DNA from: Phanerochaete sordida | Taxonomy: Eukaryota; Basidiomycota; Agaricomycetes; Polyporales; Phanerochaetaceae | Length of the DNA: 64,000 bases | NCBI GenBank assembly: GCA_019973155.2 | Contig: BPQB01000029.1 | Span: 310,001 to 374,000, forward strand | Direction: 5' to 3' | Part shown: piece by piece, positions 30,401-39,316 of the stretch | How the letters are laid out: each line of letters begins with the position of its first letter | Numbering within the stretch: the stretch's first letter is position 1 | Notes under the pieces: model-generated | Databases searched by the model: none | What the model saw: the letters and a program-made list of their open reading frames with translations, nothing else | What the model was told of the DNA's origin: nothing | Position numbers and translations under genes: made by a program

Positions 30401-33400
30401 GCATCCGCGTGAATTGGAATAGGCCCAGGTGTGTTCGAAAAGCGGTCTTCTCCTTCTCGTCCGCTGCGAATTCCAGCTGCGTGAAGCCCGCAAGGGCGTC
30501 CAGCGACGACAAGACTTGGGCTCCTGACAAGGCGGCAAGGATCTCCGACTGCCGGGGTATAGGGAACTCGTCCTTGATTGTATGCTCGTTGAGTTTCCTG
30601 TAGTCGACGCAGAAACGCGCTTTCCCGTTGCGATATGCGATGACCACCGGGGCGCTCCAAGGGCTCGTCGACGGTTCGATAACGCCTTGTTCGAACCACT
30701 TCCGCATCTGCTCTTCGATGACCAGTTTCGTCTTGGGCGACGAGCCGTACATGGGTACCGCTATCGGCTGCAAGCCCTCCTCGGTGCGGATGTGAACCTT
30801 GGTAGTCAGATGGCCGAGCCGCCCGTCGAAGCTGAACGCTTTCTGTCGGCGTTCGAGCATACTCCACGCTTCTTCCTCCAGGTGACTAGGCAAGTCTCCG
30901 ACGTCTATGATTTCCCGCATCTTAGACGAGGGGTAGATCGTCGGGTCCGGCACTTCTGCTGTCTTTGGACCCCAAAGCTCCTCGTCCTTTACGGGTGCCT
31001 CGGCTGGTACTGGCATGTGCGCTTCAGCTCGGAGATCGCCTTGGCCCATTCGGGCTTCACGCTCGAGAGTACTGTCCTCTTCGCTCGGAGGAGTCGCGCT
31101 TTCCCCGGCTTGGGAGACTTCGTTCATGACCTCCACCATTGCTGTGAAACGCACGGCTTGTTCCATCATCCGTTGAAGCTGAAGTAAGTCTTTCGGCGTA
31201 TCGAAGTAGGAAGTAGGGTCGCGGCGGGTACCCAGGAGCGTGCCCTTGGCCACCTTGATGGTCTTCTCTGACGGGTTGCTGAGAGGAATTCGGGGCTCGT
31301 ATCCGCTCACTAGGCAATTCGGAATCGCTAGTTGCACCTCGCCGTCGATCTGTATCAAGCCCTTCTCGACCAGCCATTCGCGATCCTTGTCTCCTTGGAG
31401 AGTGACGGGTACGTTCTTGACCGAGCACGGGTCGAGCTCTACGTCTTCGCTCAGCCGTACTGCTTCTTCTTCGCGGCGAGCTTCCGTACGTCGTTTCCGT
31501 CGTACTCGCGCTAGTTTACGCGCCGTCTTAGCTCGGACGAACGCCGCCTCTCCTTCGTTGCGTCTAGCCACTTTCGGGACGTGCACCTTCGCGGCGACGT
31601 CTTGCGCTTGAGCCCAAAGACCTGACGACCCGAAAGCGATGCGGACGCCTTTGACCGCGTCCCGATGCACGCTAACTTCGTACGTTCTCTGGAAGTCCTC
31701 GCCTAGCAAGACCGGGACCGACATCCGCGGCACCACATACGCTTCAGCCTTGAGCTTCGCGACGCGTCCATCGGCGACCGGAACGAAAACGTTCAGCTCC
31801 ACGTATCCCTCGATCGTGGACCGTTTGTCCACTAGCTGCCAGAGCTCCAGGCGCGTGCCCGTGCGTATGCGAGGCGGCGACTTCAGAGCCTTGTAATATT
31901 CCTCGGAGATGAGCGTGATGTCCGCGCAGGAGTCAAACCGAAGATCCACGGCGGGCTCTTCTAGAGCATTCAGGTGCCCTCTCAGCGACAGGACCGAAAC
32001 TCCGTGAGCGGACGCGCCTGCCGTAAAGGTGCGCCTCTGAGGGACCTGAACGACGACGGGGTCCAGCTTAGCAGGATGCCCTGCGGCTGCGCCTCCATCG
32101 TCGCTCCCGCTACGGGCTGCTCGGGCCTCTCTGGCTGCTCTCGAGGACTCGAGCTCGTCCTCGGTCATGAGCATCGGCTCGTCAAGCTCGAGGCCACGCT
32201 GCGTAGGGATCCAGTTACTCTCGTCCTCGACATCCTCGACTGTGACAGCCATCGCGGCTTTACGCTCCGTACTGGGAGCAGGCGGGGGTCCAGTCGCGCT
32301 CGACGTCGACTGCGTACAGCTCTCCACCGGGTCCTCACGCATTCGGTCGACGACATAGGAGGAACCAGTATATTGAGCGAGCAGTATTTCATAAGCATGA
32401 TCATAGACGGACTGTACTTCTTCTGGACGTTCTTCGATGACGGGTATCTCCGCTCCTGCGAGCTTGGCTTCACGGAGCGCTAGGTGTTGCTTGTAATGCG
32501 GGCATTCCTTATCCCAGTGGTGCTGGCTGGTGCAGATCCGACAGGGACCCGGCGGTTTACGAAGGGAGGTCTTCACGTCGTCCCGAGGCGCGAAACGGCC
32601 CTTCGGCTCGAGCGGCGTGAACCGATTGTTCGCCTTGACCAGCGCGAAAGCTTCAGCTAGCGGGCCTTCCGGGACATCCTCTGCTTCGTCCGCGCCGTCC
32701 GACCGTTCTCCGCCCGCCCCTTCGGCGATCATGACCTGTCGAGGCTTGGACTTGTGGAAAGAACCGAACCTTCTTCGCGGATCCTTCGGGATAGACACTT
32801 CCAGCTTGTCCAGGAGTTTAAGAACGCGCCTCTCCACGGCCGCGTCGTCACCTTCGGATCCACGCTCCCAGACGTGCACCAACTCCTTGGAGAGTCGTTT
32901 GACTTCTTGTTGCAGCACCGCTGTATCGGACAGCTGTCCCTTGTCCAGCATCGACGTCCAGGAGACCGGTAGGATACGGAGGACCTCGTGAACTTCCTTG
33001 TCGGCCGGTATCTCCCCGTTCTGATCTTTAGGGATCATCTCCAGGATACAGCTGTGCGTGAGGCGGCGACGGACGAAGGCTACGGGGGACTCCGTCGTAT
33101 GACCCGGCTGCCTGAAGCGCATCTCGCGGTACAGCTGGATTTGCAAGAAATTCCAGTCCTTGCCCAGCCAGTCGTCGCGGATGCCCTGGAGGAAGCGCAG
33201 GTAGTGTCCGCGCATCCACGTCTTCCGCGTGTCCGGCAACGTGAGCCACCAGCCCTCTATCTCCGAGTTCCGTCGGAATTTCGTCCACAGATACAAGCCT
33301 AGCTGTTCCGGCATCGAGCCCCCCAGGCTGGCTAGCTCGTGTATCTTGACGAAGTAGTCGATGGCGGTGTCATCTTCACCACCCCAGCTAGGTAGGTCGT

Positions 33401-35519
33401 CCATGCGGAGCTTCGGCTCGATGCGAGGAGTCAGCGCGGCAGGCAGATCCCGTGCTTCTTGGTCGGCGGCTCTAGCTATTGGGCGGCGTCCGTCTTCGCT
33501 GTCCTGGGTACCAGTGCCCGCGGGCGGCGGCGGATCGGGGGGCGCTCCTCCTCCTCCTTGACCGCCTCCACCGCCCCGGCCTCCCGGTCGTTGACCCCGA
33601 TGGTCGCCCGGCCCCTGGGGGTTCCTCGCGCTGCGTCTAGAGCCTTGTGACGAGCCGCCGTCCGAAGATCCACTGGGGGGATTATGGCCGCCCGCTAGTC
33701 TGCCTAGATTTCCCCAATTGGCGGCAAAGTCCTGCCCCGTGAGGCGTGGCTTCTTCACCGCTTGTGAGAGGATTTGTCGCTCCTGTGCTTGCACCGCGGT
33801 GATCCTCGGCGCCGCCGCTCTTGGAGCCGCAGAGGCCGACGCGTGTAGGTGCGGCGGGACATCGCGCCGCATGGCCGGTCTGGCTGGAGCCGACGCCGAA
33901 GTCGGTAGCGGGGGACCAGCTAGAGCGACCGGCGGCGCGTTAGTCCTTTCCGGACCCGCCAGGCGCGGCGACGAGCTGCCGAAGTTGACTGGTATATTGC
34001 CCAGGGAGCGTGGCGTAGTCGCGCTTCCGTCGCGTCTGGGCCGAACGCTACTCGCCGGCAGCTCTCGTCGCTGGCGTCCGGCGTCGACGTCCGTCACGTC
34101 CTCCAGCGCCACTTTGTACCTTCTAGGCGTCGCTGCTTCCGTCTGCTTCGGGGGCTCGGTCTCTGCCGGTAGCTCGGGTTCGTCGGGATTCTCGTCGAGC
34201 TCCAGCCCCAAGGCGAACTCCACTTCGCGTTCCTCGGCCGATGTGAGATCCGGGTAGTCGTAGAAGGGGTGTCCGTCCGGCAGGACGCTCTCGACGTTAG
34301 CACCCTTCCGTAGGCGGTCCAGCTCTTCTTCCGTCATGGCTCCCAATCCTTTGTTGTGTAGGACTATCTGCTTGAGTACGTCTTCAGGGCGCCTAGAGAA
34401 GGACGCGGCGGCGAACAAGTCCGTCGTAGACACTTTGGGCGAGTCGACCACCTTTCCCATCTCGGCTAGCATAAACCTCTTCATGTGATGCACCCCTTTG
34501 ACCAGCCGATTTCGGTACGACTGGTACGCGATGCGAATCTGAAGGGGTGACGAGGCGGACGCGAACAGGCCCGTCCAGAGGCGCTGACGGTCCACTTCGT
34601 ACACGCCGTGGGAGTGGCCGGAGGCACGGGCCATATCCGCCAGGATGCCATCGAAGATTTCCGAGACTTGCAGCAACATGGTCTGATCTTGCGGTCGCAG
34701 TACGAAGGCTTCCACGGGGTTCTCCTTAGACCCTGATAGCTTCTTCACTATGGTGCCTTCCGGTAACGGGCACTCGATCAGGGCTTGCACCGTCTCAGCC
34801 AACGAAGTACCTTCCTCGCGCGGCTCCAAAAATTCTCCAACCAGGCGCCCTATCTCCGTGCCGACCAAGCTCGGGGGCAGCTCTTGATTTCCCATGAGAA
34901 CGCCCCAAGCGAGATTGTCGCGCTCGGAGTTGCGCGAACCCGATGTCGAGTGCGACTGCACCGAGGAGGGACCGGTAGGAAAGGGCGTTGACCGACTATT
35001 CCATCGGTACGATGATCGCGAACGGCGCGACCCCGCAGCTGACCTTTGCCCAGCTTGACTCGCGGAATCGCCTGGTCCTAATTCCGTCGCGTCTGCTCCT
35101 TCCCTTCCTTCTTCAGCTGCGGAGACAGAGGGCTCACGCGAGGGCACGACCGCCGCTGTAGGGGATATCGGCAACGGAACGTCTCGCGCCCCGACGTTTC
35201 CACCCGTAGTTCGCCCCTTGTCTTCTTCCACCCGACTCCCTGTGGCTCCCTCGGTCCTTGTCCGCTCGAACGGCGTCGCCGTCAGCGCTCTTCTGGGCGA
35301 TCCGGCGACACCCGAAGAGACCGCGCGCGGGATTTGCGACACCTTTCCGGATGCCCGGGAGGTGGTTCGCGCATCCCGTGCTGTCGTCTCTGCTTGGCGG
35401 GCTTCTTCGTCCTCGGGCAGGGCATCCGTTCCCTGTACCTTCGAGGACTTCTTCATAACGGTATCTTCGCTCCCTGGGCCTTCGGGACCCGGAGCGACTT
35501 CATCCGTCGCGGACGCCAT
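27444..35519 (-). CDS. Ty3/gypsy chromovirus gag-pol polyprotein
   Basis: One 2691-codon frame with no gag/pol frameshift. Residues 1 to about 690 are low-complexity, Pro/Ser/Arg-rich. A gag-like block follows (around AIDYFVKIHELASLGG). A CCHC knuckle lies near residue 991 (CRICTSQHHWDKEC), an aspartic protease near 1194 (FDSCAD, where Ty3-type enzymes usually have D-S/T-G), and reverse transcriptase at about 1600-1790 with FCVDYRKLN and YIDD near 1735. RNase H follows with LYTDASDEALG and VTDHSALQWAH. Integrase has an H2C2 module near 2260 (HVHESPFESAHAGY, CATCDVC) and a DDE core (SMDLVTG, SDRDPRW, GQTEVIN). The last 60 residues are a chromodomain (FLVRWSGYSPLYDSW), the feature that targets chromoviruses to heterochromatin marks. 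Confidence 0.96.
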   Translation of the reverse strand: MASATDEVAPGPEGPGSEDTVMKKSSKVQGTDALPEDEEARQAETTARDARTTSRASGKVSQIPRAVSSGVAGSPRRALTATPFERTRTEGATGSRVEEDKGRTTGGNVGARDVPLPISPTAAVVPSREPSVSAAEEGREGADATELGPGDSASQAGQRSAAGSRRSRSSYRWNSRSTPFPTGPSSVQSHSTSGSRNSERDNLAWGVLMGNQELPPSLVGTEIGRLVGEFLEPREEGTSLAETVQALIECPLPEGTIVKKLSGSKENPVEAFVLRPQDQTMLLQVSEIFDGILADMARASGHSHGVYEVDRQRLWTGLFASASSPLQIRIAYQSYRNRLVKGVHHMKRFMLAEMGKVVDSPKVSTTDLFAAASFSRRPEDVLKQIVLHNKGLGAMTEEELDRLRKGANVESVLPDGHPFYDYPDLTSAEEREVEFALGLELDENPDEPELPAETEPPKQTEAATPRRYKVALEDVTDVDAGRQRRELPASSVRPRRDGSATTPRSLGNIPVNFGSSSPRLAGPERTNAPPVALAGPPLPTSASAPARPAMRRDVPPHLHASASAAPRAAAPRITAVQAQERQILSQAVKKPRLTGQDFAANWGNLGRLAGGHNPPSGSSDGGSSQGSRRSARNPQGPGDHRGQRPGGRGGGGGQGGGGAPPDPPPPAGTGTQDSEDGRRPIARAADQEARDLPAALTPRIEPKLRMDDLPSWGGEDDTAIDYFVKIHELASLGGSMPEQLGLYLWTKFRRNSEIEGWWLTLPDTRKTWMRGHYLRFLQGIRDDWLGKDWNFLQIQLYREMRFRQPGHTTESPVAFVRRRLTHSCILEMIPKDQNGEIPADKEVHEVLRILPVSWTSMLDKGQLSDTAVLQQEVKRLSKELVHVWERGSEGDDAAVERRVLKLLDKLEVSIPKDPRRRFGSFHKSKPRQVMIAEGAGGERSDGADEAEDVPEGPLAEAFALVKANNRFTPLEPKGRFAPRDDVKTSLRKPPGPCRICTSQHHWDKECPHYKQHLALREAKLAGAEIPVIEERPEEVQSVYDHAYEILLAQYTGSSYVVDRMREDPVESCTQSTSSATGPPPAPSTERKAAMAVTVEDVEDESNWIPTQRGLELDEPMLMTEDELESSRAAREARAARSGSDDGGAAAGHPAKLDPVVVQVPQRRTFTAGASAHGVSVLSLRGHLNALEEPAVDLRFDSCADITLISEEYYKALKSPPRIRTGTRLELWQLVDKRSTIEGYVELNVFVPVADGRVAKLKAEAYVVPRMSVPVLLGEDFQRTYEVSVHRDAVKGVRIAFGSSGLWAQAQDVAAKVHVPKVARRNEGEAAFVRAKTARKLARVRRKRRTEARREEEAVRLSEDVELDPCSVKNVPVTLQGDKDREWLVEKGLIQIDGEVQLAIPNCLVSGYEPRIPLSNPSEKTIKVAKGTLLGTRRDPTSYFDTPKDLLQLQRMMEQAVRFTAMVEVMNEVSQAGESATPPSEEDSTLEREARMGQGDLRAEAHMPVPAEAPVKDEELWGPKTAEVPDPTIYPSSKMREIIDVGDLPSHLEEEAWSMLERRQKAFSFDGRLGHLTTKVHIRTEEGLQPIAVPMYGSSPKTKLVIEEQMRKWFEQGVIEPSTSPWSAPVVIAYRNGKARFCVDYRKLNEHTIKDEFPIPRQSEILAALSGAQVLSSLDALAGFTQLEFAADEKEKTAFRTHLGLFQFTRMPFGLMNGPSIFQRTMQTILAPFLWLFCLVYIDDIVVYSKTYEEHIKHLDKVLGACENAGLTLSPAKCHLFYSSVLLLGHKVSRLGLSTHQEKVRAVLELQAPSNRQQLQTFLGMAGYFSAFVPFYAMVAAPLFALLKKNARWNWTDVEQHAFDSLKSALQEAPVLGHPMEGRPYRLYTDASDEALGCALQQVQPIAVGDLKGSKYYERLEKAYKERTDVPRLVTSLPAAPDDSQFQDRWGKELDSSPVHVERVIGYWSRTFKPAERNYSATEREALAAKEGLVKFQPFIEGEKVALVTDHSALQWAHTYENANRRLAAWGAVFSAYKPGLVICHRPGRIHSNVDPLSRLPRDRDTGEVRGPPEHQSPTKDPSRAIVPDNVDIAAAQEHEAASQPRMIFWAEGCRPAGFEATALAVTRAKAKAERAKEVAEPGSQEAGDPAVPSPSPPTPEPTAGSEEEESSGRDPFERLKDWQSDNPPPAPIAIHMSEGKRRAFVEGYKKDAYLKARWEDPVNRSESWHPARRFFRDDSGLLYFRDADFQPRLCVPAVLRNEVLRHVHESPFESAHAGYEKSLEKLRRTFYWHRMSVDIKKYCATCDVCQKVKPANFKRFGLLHPNPIPTRPFEVVSMDLVTGLPMSEGFNAIWVLVDRLSKLALFVPTTTGLTTKGFAWLFVQNVICKFGVPEGLISDRDPRWTHDFWKAVAVWLKTDMWLSASHHPQHDGQTEVINKQMEVMLRAFVAKDKTDWPRYLPLLEHAYNALPAGSTGMSPFFVLYGFQPRDTLTGLRNADDVLRDVRNGKARDFLEKISAVREIARDAIARSQEKQANAYNKGRKSLDLEPGQLVLIDPHALQWLESKGEAAKLSQRLLGPFAVQERVGPNTYRLDLPDTFVGSNVFNLQHLRRYQASPDELGPRTTLPDTRTSKPASEEYQVDKVVGHRFDRRTGRTEFLVRWSGYSPLYDSWVSARDLRNAPRRLFEYREKHGL

Positions 35520-35543
35520 TCCTCGTTCCCAGTGCGTCCACTT
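35520..35543 (-). promoter_or_regulatory. Candidate primer-binding site / 24-nt leader
   Basis: Between the end of the 5' LTR and the gag ATG there are only 24 nt (minus strand, beginning AAGTGGACGCACTGGGAAC). TGG three bases after the LTR is the expected start of a tRNA primer-binding site; I cannot assign the tRNA by eye. Confidence 0.45.
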
Positions 35544-35866
35544 TGTGACGTCGCTCGGCGTCGCGAGTGGGACACGAGGATGGCGCGCGGCGGGCGAAGT
35601 GGTTTACCAGCGCCGAGGCGCGGGACGGGGCGGGGCGGCAGCCTCGTCCGTCGAAATTACAGTCAGAATACGAGAACCGCGACGCGGTTGCAGTGGAGAA
35701 TAACAGATAGAATCGCAATATGGAGAGTACACGTAGAGTCACACGACCTAGGGTCTGTGGGAGAGATGGTTCGAAAGCTAGCTAGTAGGCGCTCGGCCGG
35801 CGGTTACATATCGGTCAGGGGCACGTGACCGCGCACGCTCGCGGATACCTACAACGTCCGGTCACA
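35544..35866 (-). repeat. 5' LTR
   Basis: Upstream copy in the direction of transcription. It carries the promoter and is followed by the 24-nt leader. Its outer end is followed by target duplication GCCCT. Confidence 0.95.
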
Positions 35867-35871
35867 GCCCT

Positions 35872-36580
35872 TGTCTCTAATATTGTGTCATCGGCTGCAT
35901 TCAAGCATCCAAGCAGGGTCCTGGACGGCATGTCTCTAATTTCACCTGAGCGATATCCAGAGCTGCATCGTCCAGAGCATCCCGAAATCTACCAGGCCCT
36001 CGCATGTCGGCCCGCAACGAGAAGAGGTGCACTTGAAGACAAGTTCGAGGGTTGGTTCATAACAGCGCGAAATGAGGCAGCCTTCACCCGGGATCCGCTA
36101 CGTGTTCTCCACACGCACCCTTCTTCCGCTCAGGGCGGCACTTCGGGGGCCAGAATCTGAGCTTAAGTGGCGGCAGTGCGAGCCCATTCTTCGAGGGCGT
36201 TGAGATGAAAGGCCTGGATAGAGGCCTGGAGCTGCGCTGGACGCAAATGAGGCATCTTGTGAGCACCAAGCTATGAAGGCGCAGCATCTCATGTATCTCA
36301 TATCGCAGGTAGATAGCTCGATAGGGTGTTTTCTGGCGGCCAGAAGGGCCGACGCCCCACACGCGCCTTCCGATATGACACGTACCGCGAGGCAGCCTGT
36401 CTCGCGGTCCCGCTGTGCCTTGTCTGTCGACTCATCGTGCGCACGCCGGGAGCTACAGGAACAAGAAAGCAATGGCCGACTAGATAGGTAATACAGTAGT
36501 TTTACATGGTGCATGATCCCGCAGAGAACAGGCAGTGGTCCCGGGCCAGCGGAGGGCTCTATGTAGTGCGCGTACGGGTC
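35872..36580. other. Intergenic, no confident gene
   Basis: A 77-codon plus ORF from an ATG at 35930 (MSLISPERYPELHRPEHPE) to TGA near 36160 looks slightly protein-like but has no relatives I recognise and no supporting context; left uncalled. Confidence 0.35.
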
Positions 36581-37221
36581 TCAGACGAACGAACCGTGGA
36601 TGAGGGCGTCCCAGGCCGTGTTCTTCGACTGCAGCGACCCCATGAGGTCCGCGCGCGCGCGGTGGTGCTCGTCTGCGCTCATCGCGTGCGGCGGCACGCC
36701 GTCGTGCCGCGGCATGCTGACGTGGTCGGGTATCGACGCAGAGGACTCGGCGCGCGAGAGCGCAGGGGGGCTCTGGGCGCGCGGGCAGCATCAGTGCCGG
36801 CCGCGGGGCGGTGGCGCGGGGGTCAGGCGACTCACCGAGGGCGTGCCGCGTGACGCGCTGGGCGCTGCGGCGTGCGCGTGCGGATGGTGCGCGTGCGGGC
36901 GCGCGTGCGCGAGCTCGGGCGAGCCGGGGTGCGACGGGAGGAAGGCGGGGCTCGCGGTGCCCGACGTCGCGGTGGAACGTGTGCAAGCGGCACGTTTCTG
37001 CGTCAGCACAGGGTGTGTTCAGTCGGGGAGGGCGCCCGGCGGGCGCGCGACGCATGGTGGGCTGGCTGCGGCAGGGGGTGCGGGGCTCACGGGTGAGAGT
37101 ATCGAACCCAGCAGGACGCGCAGGCTCGTGACGTGGGCGTCGTGGTGCTCGTCCTGGGTGCCCTGTGCGCGCATGCTCGTCTCAGACGCGAAGACGGCGA
37201 GGAAGCAGGGGTGCTCACCAT
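36581..37221 (-). CDS. Small His-rich hypothetical protein
   Basis: Exon 1 is the start codon alone (37221-37219). Exons 37162-37091, 36997-36836 and 36772-36581 follow with clean junctions (donors GTGAGC, GTGAGC, GTGAGT; acceptors CAG), all in phase 0, giving 142 aa. It starts MGTQDEHHDAHVTSLRVLLG, has a His/Ala/Pro-rich middle (HPHAHAAAPS) and ends KNTAWDALIHGSFV. There is no signal peptide, membrane segment or known domain. A TATA box lies 90 nt upstream. Because all introns fall between codons and each exon is short, simple ORF scanning misses the gene. The extreme GC content of the exons makes false frames likely, but four consistent junctions plus promoter and stop support it. Confidence 0.7.
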
Positions 37222-37310
37222 TGCGGGGGGTATCGTCGCAAGGAGGGTGTTGCGATGTGGGGTGCGGGGTGTGCGGGGTAGTCAGCGCGTCTGGGACAAA
37301 ACGCTCCTCG

Positions 37311-37320
37311 GTTTATATAG
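37311..37320 (-). promoter_or_regulatory. TATA box of the small His-rich gene
   Basis: Minus-strand CCTATATAAA, 90 nt upstream of the start codon. Confidence 0.6.
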
Positions 37321-37731
37321 GGGCTGGGCTGCGCATGTCGCACCGCCCGTTTTCCATGCCCGTCGTGACTATAACGTCAAATTCGGGCCCTATCTCCACT
37401 CCGGATCACCCTGACCGGCCTGTGCTCGGAACCAGCACTGGGGCTGCAGGCGAGTGAATGGCGGAAGAGGGCTGATGAGCCGCACAAGCAGGTGAGAGTC
37501 TCGACTTCCCGGGGATCTTCCACAAGGAAGGTCAGCATACGCGCCCTCCCACGACGCTGGTGTGCTCGGCGGCAGAGCGTGCGAGGGCCGCCAGTCGCTC
37601 TGTGTCCCACTGCAGAGGCCGTAGCTGGAGGCGAAACAAGAGCTGCTGTGCCGGTGTCACATAACAGCGCACGATCGCAGCGTGCGACACTGCGCGATTA
37701 AAATGAGGCGCACTCCCCTCCTATTGTGAGC

Positions 37732-38778
37732 CTAAACAACAACGTCTTCGGGCTTGTTCAATAATCGACCCTCCATACCCCCCTCTACCAATATCACTTG
37801 GCCTGTAACATGACCCGACACCGAGGACGACGAGAGAATCACGACTTGCGATGCGATATCTTCCGGCTCCGCGACCTTTCTCAGAGGGGTTCTGGGGATC
37901 GACAGGTCATATTAAGGAGTTCGTGCGGTGCAGGAGAAGAAAACGTACGTGGCAAGTGCCTGATACACTACCGAGGGATCCTCCAGAGCCGATGCCGCCA
38001 TGGGCGTGCGGACCCAGCCGGGTGCGACGCAGTTGACGCGTCCTCTCGGGGCTATCTTGACGATCTCGTTCTTCAGCGACATCGTCAAGCCATACATCAT
38101 CGCTAGGGTGGGAAGATGAGACCCTCCCGGGCAATGACGTGCGAGCGAGGGAGGCGCACCGCTCTTGCTCGCCGCGTAGTCGGCGTGGCCGGCCTCGCCG
38201 AACTTGCCCGCCGTGCTGCCTATCATGACGATGGCGGCGCTGTCGCGCGCGGCCGCGCTCGCGCGCTCGAGGCCGCGGAGGAACGCGCGCAGCACGAGGA
38301 ACGTCGAGGTCAGGTCCGTCGCGATCGTCGCGTTCCATTGCGCGAGCGTCATGCGCGCGACCGGCACGTCCTCCGGCGGCCAGTACCCGTGGTTCACGAT
38401 AACGACCTGCACGGGTCCGAACGCGCCACTCGCCGCGTCGAACATCCGCTGCACCTCGGACTCCTGCGTTAGGTCGGCCTGCACGCTCTGCACGTTCGCC
38501 GCACTAAACTCGGCGGACAGCGCGCCGAGCGTCGACGGGTTCGACCGGTAGTGGCAGGACACCTTGGCCCCTTGCTCTGCTCATGCGGTGGCGGTTATCG
38601 TCTCGGTGTAGACGAGCGACGGAGGTAGGAGGACTGACTGAGGAACAGGCGGGCGGTCGCGAGCCCTATCCCGCCGCTGGCACCTGCGTCGAAAAAGTCA
38701 ATTCTCTACCCCAAAATTGCTTTGGTGAGCGCATATACCTGTGACCAGTACGTGCACACCGTTCAAGCCCAAATCCAT
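37732..38778 (-). CDS. Short-chain dehydrogenase/reductase (SDR)
   Basis: Exons 38778-38739, 38683-38639, 38576-38160, 38102-37949 and 37891-37732 give 271 aa, the classical SDR length. The Rossmann dinucleotide motif TGASGGIG lies at residues 13-20, split by the first intron after TG. VNHGYW stands where NNAG is usual. The catalytic Ser is in MIGSTAG and the Tyr/Lys pair in YAASK, with the Ser-Tyr-Lys spacing normal. The C-terminus has VAPGWVRTPM and GQVILVEGGMEG, as in 3-oxoacyl-ACP-reductase-like SDRs. The substrate cannot be predicted, and there is no biosynthetic cluster around it. The junction 38639/38576 gives LKQGAKVSCHYRSN, a normal beta2 region, which supports it. Confidence 0.9.
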
Positions 38779-39316
38779 GGCAGAGGCTTGTCGTCGTCGC
38801 CGTGGAAAGACTTGGTCGACCTGAGCAAAACGGTCCTTCGGCGAAGGCCGGCCGGTTATTTGTAGTACGCGTGTTCCTACTCACGCCTCCATCGGATAGT
38901 CCCACTCGACTGTAGGAAATTATAGCACAGAGATAAGAAAACGAGGAGAAAGAGGGTGAGGATGCGAACATAGTCGCGCAGAGGGTCTGCACAGACAGGG
39001 CTGCCGCGCGCTCCGGTCCCTCATTCTGCAACCCTGCACTCAAGATTCTACTGGACAGACATCCGGACGGATGAATATGTAATGGCGAGAGAGTTCAGGC
39101 AATATACGAGGTTCATCGCCACAACTTAGCCCCACACGAGTCTGAAGTAACATACGAAGGCGAACCAAAGACAGCCCTTCACCCTCGTCGAGCAATACAC
39201 GCAGCATACGGACAGCTGTCCTTGACATCCCCTTGCGCACTGAATATCAATAATACTACAGTTCCAGTAGTCAACGCGATACAGAAAGAGCGGACGAAAG
39301 CAAAGTTCTATTAAAC
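38779..39316. other. Intergenic, no gene seen
   Basis: Promoter side of the SDR gene and 3' flank of the AP-1 beta gene. Confidence 0.4.

Larger units (their letters stand above)
24701..35866 (-). mobile_element. Complete Ty3/gypsy chromovirus LTR retrotransposon
   Basis: 11,166 bp, transcribed leftwards. Ends: 323-bp LTRs at 35544-35866 (5') and 24701-25023 (3'), starting TG and ending CA, differing at one position (cgctcacgg against cgctcgcgg). A perfect 5-bp duplication GCCCT flanks it (24696-24700 and 35867-35871). Inside are two intact ORFs: a 2691-codon gag-pol with a terminal chromodomain and a 746-codon extra ORF. Intact frames and near-identical LTRs mean a recent, possibly still active insertion. 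It sits between genes; I see no gene interrupted. Confidence 0.97.

Noticed and set aside
35930..36160. 77-codon plus ORF right of the retrotransposon
   Set aside because: Short, no relatives recognised, no splice or promoter support.
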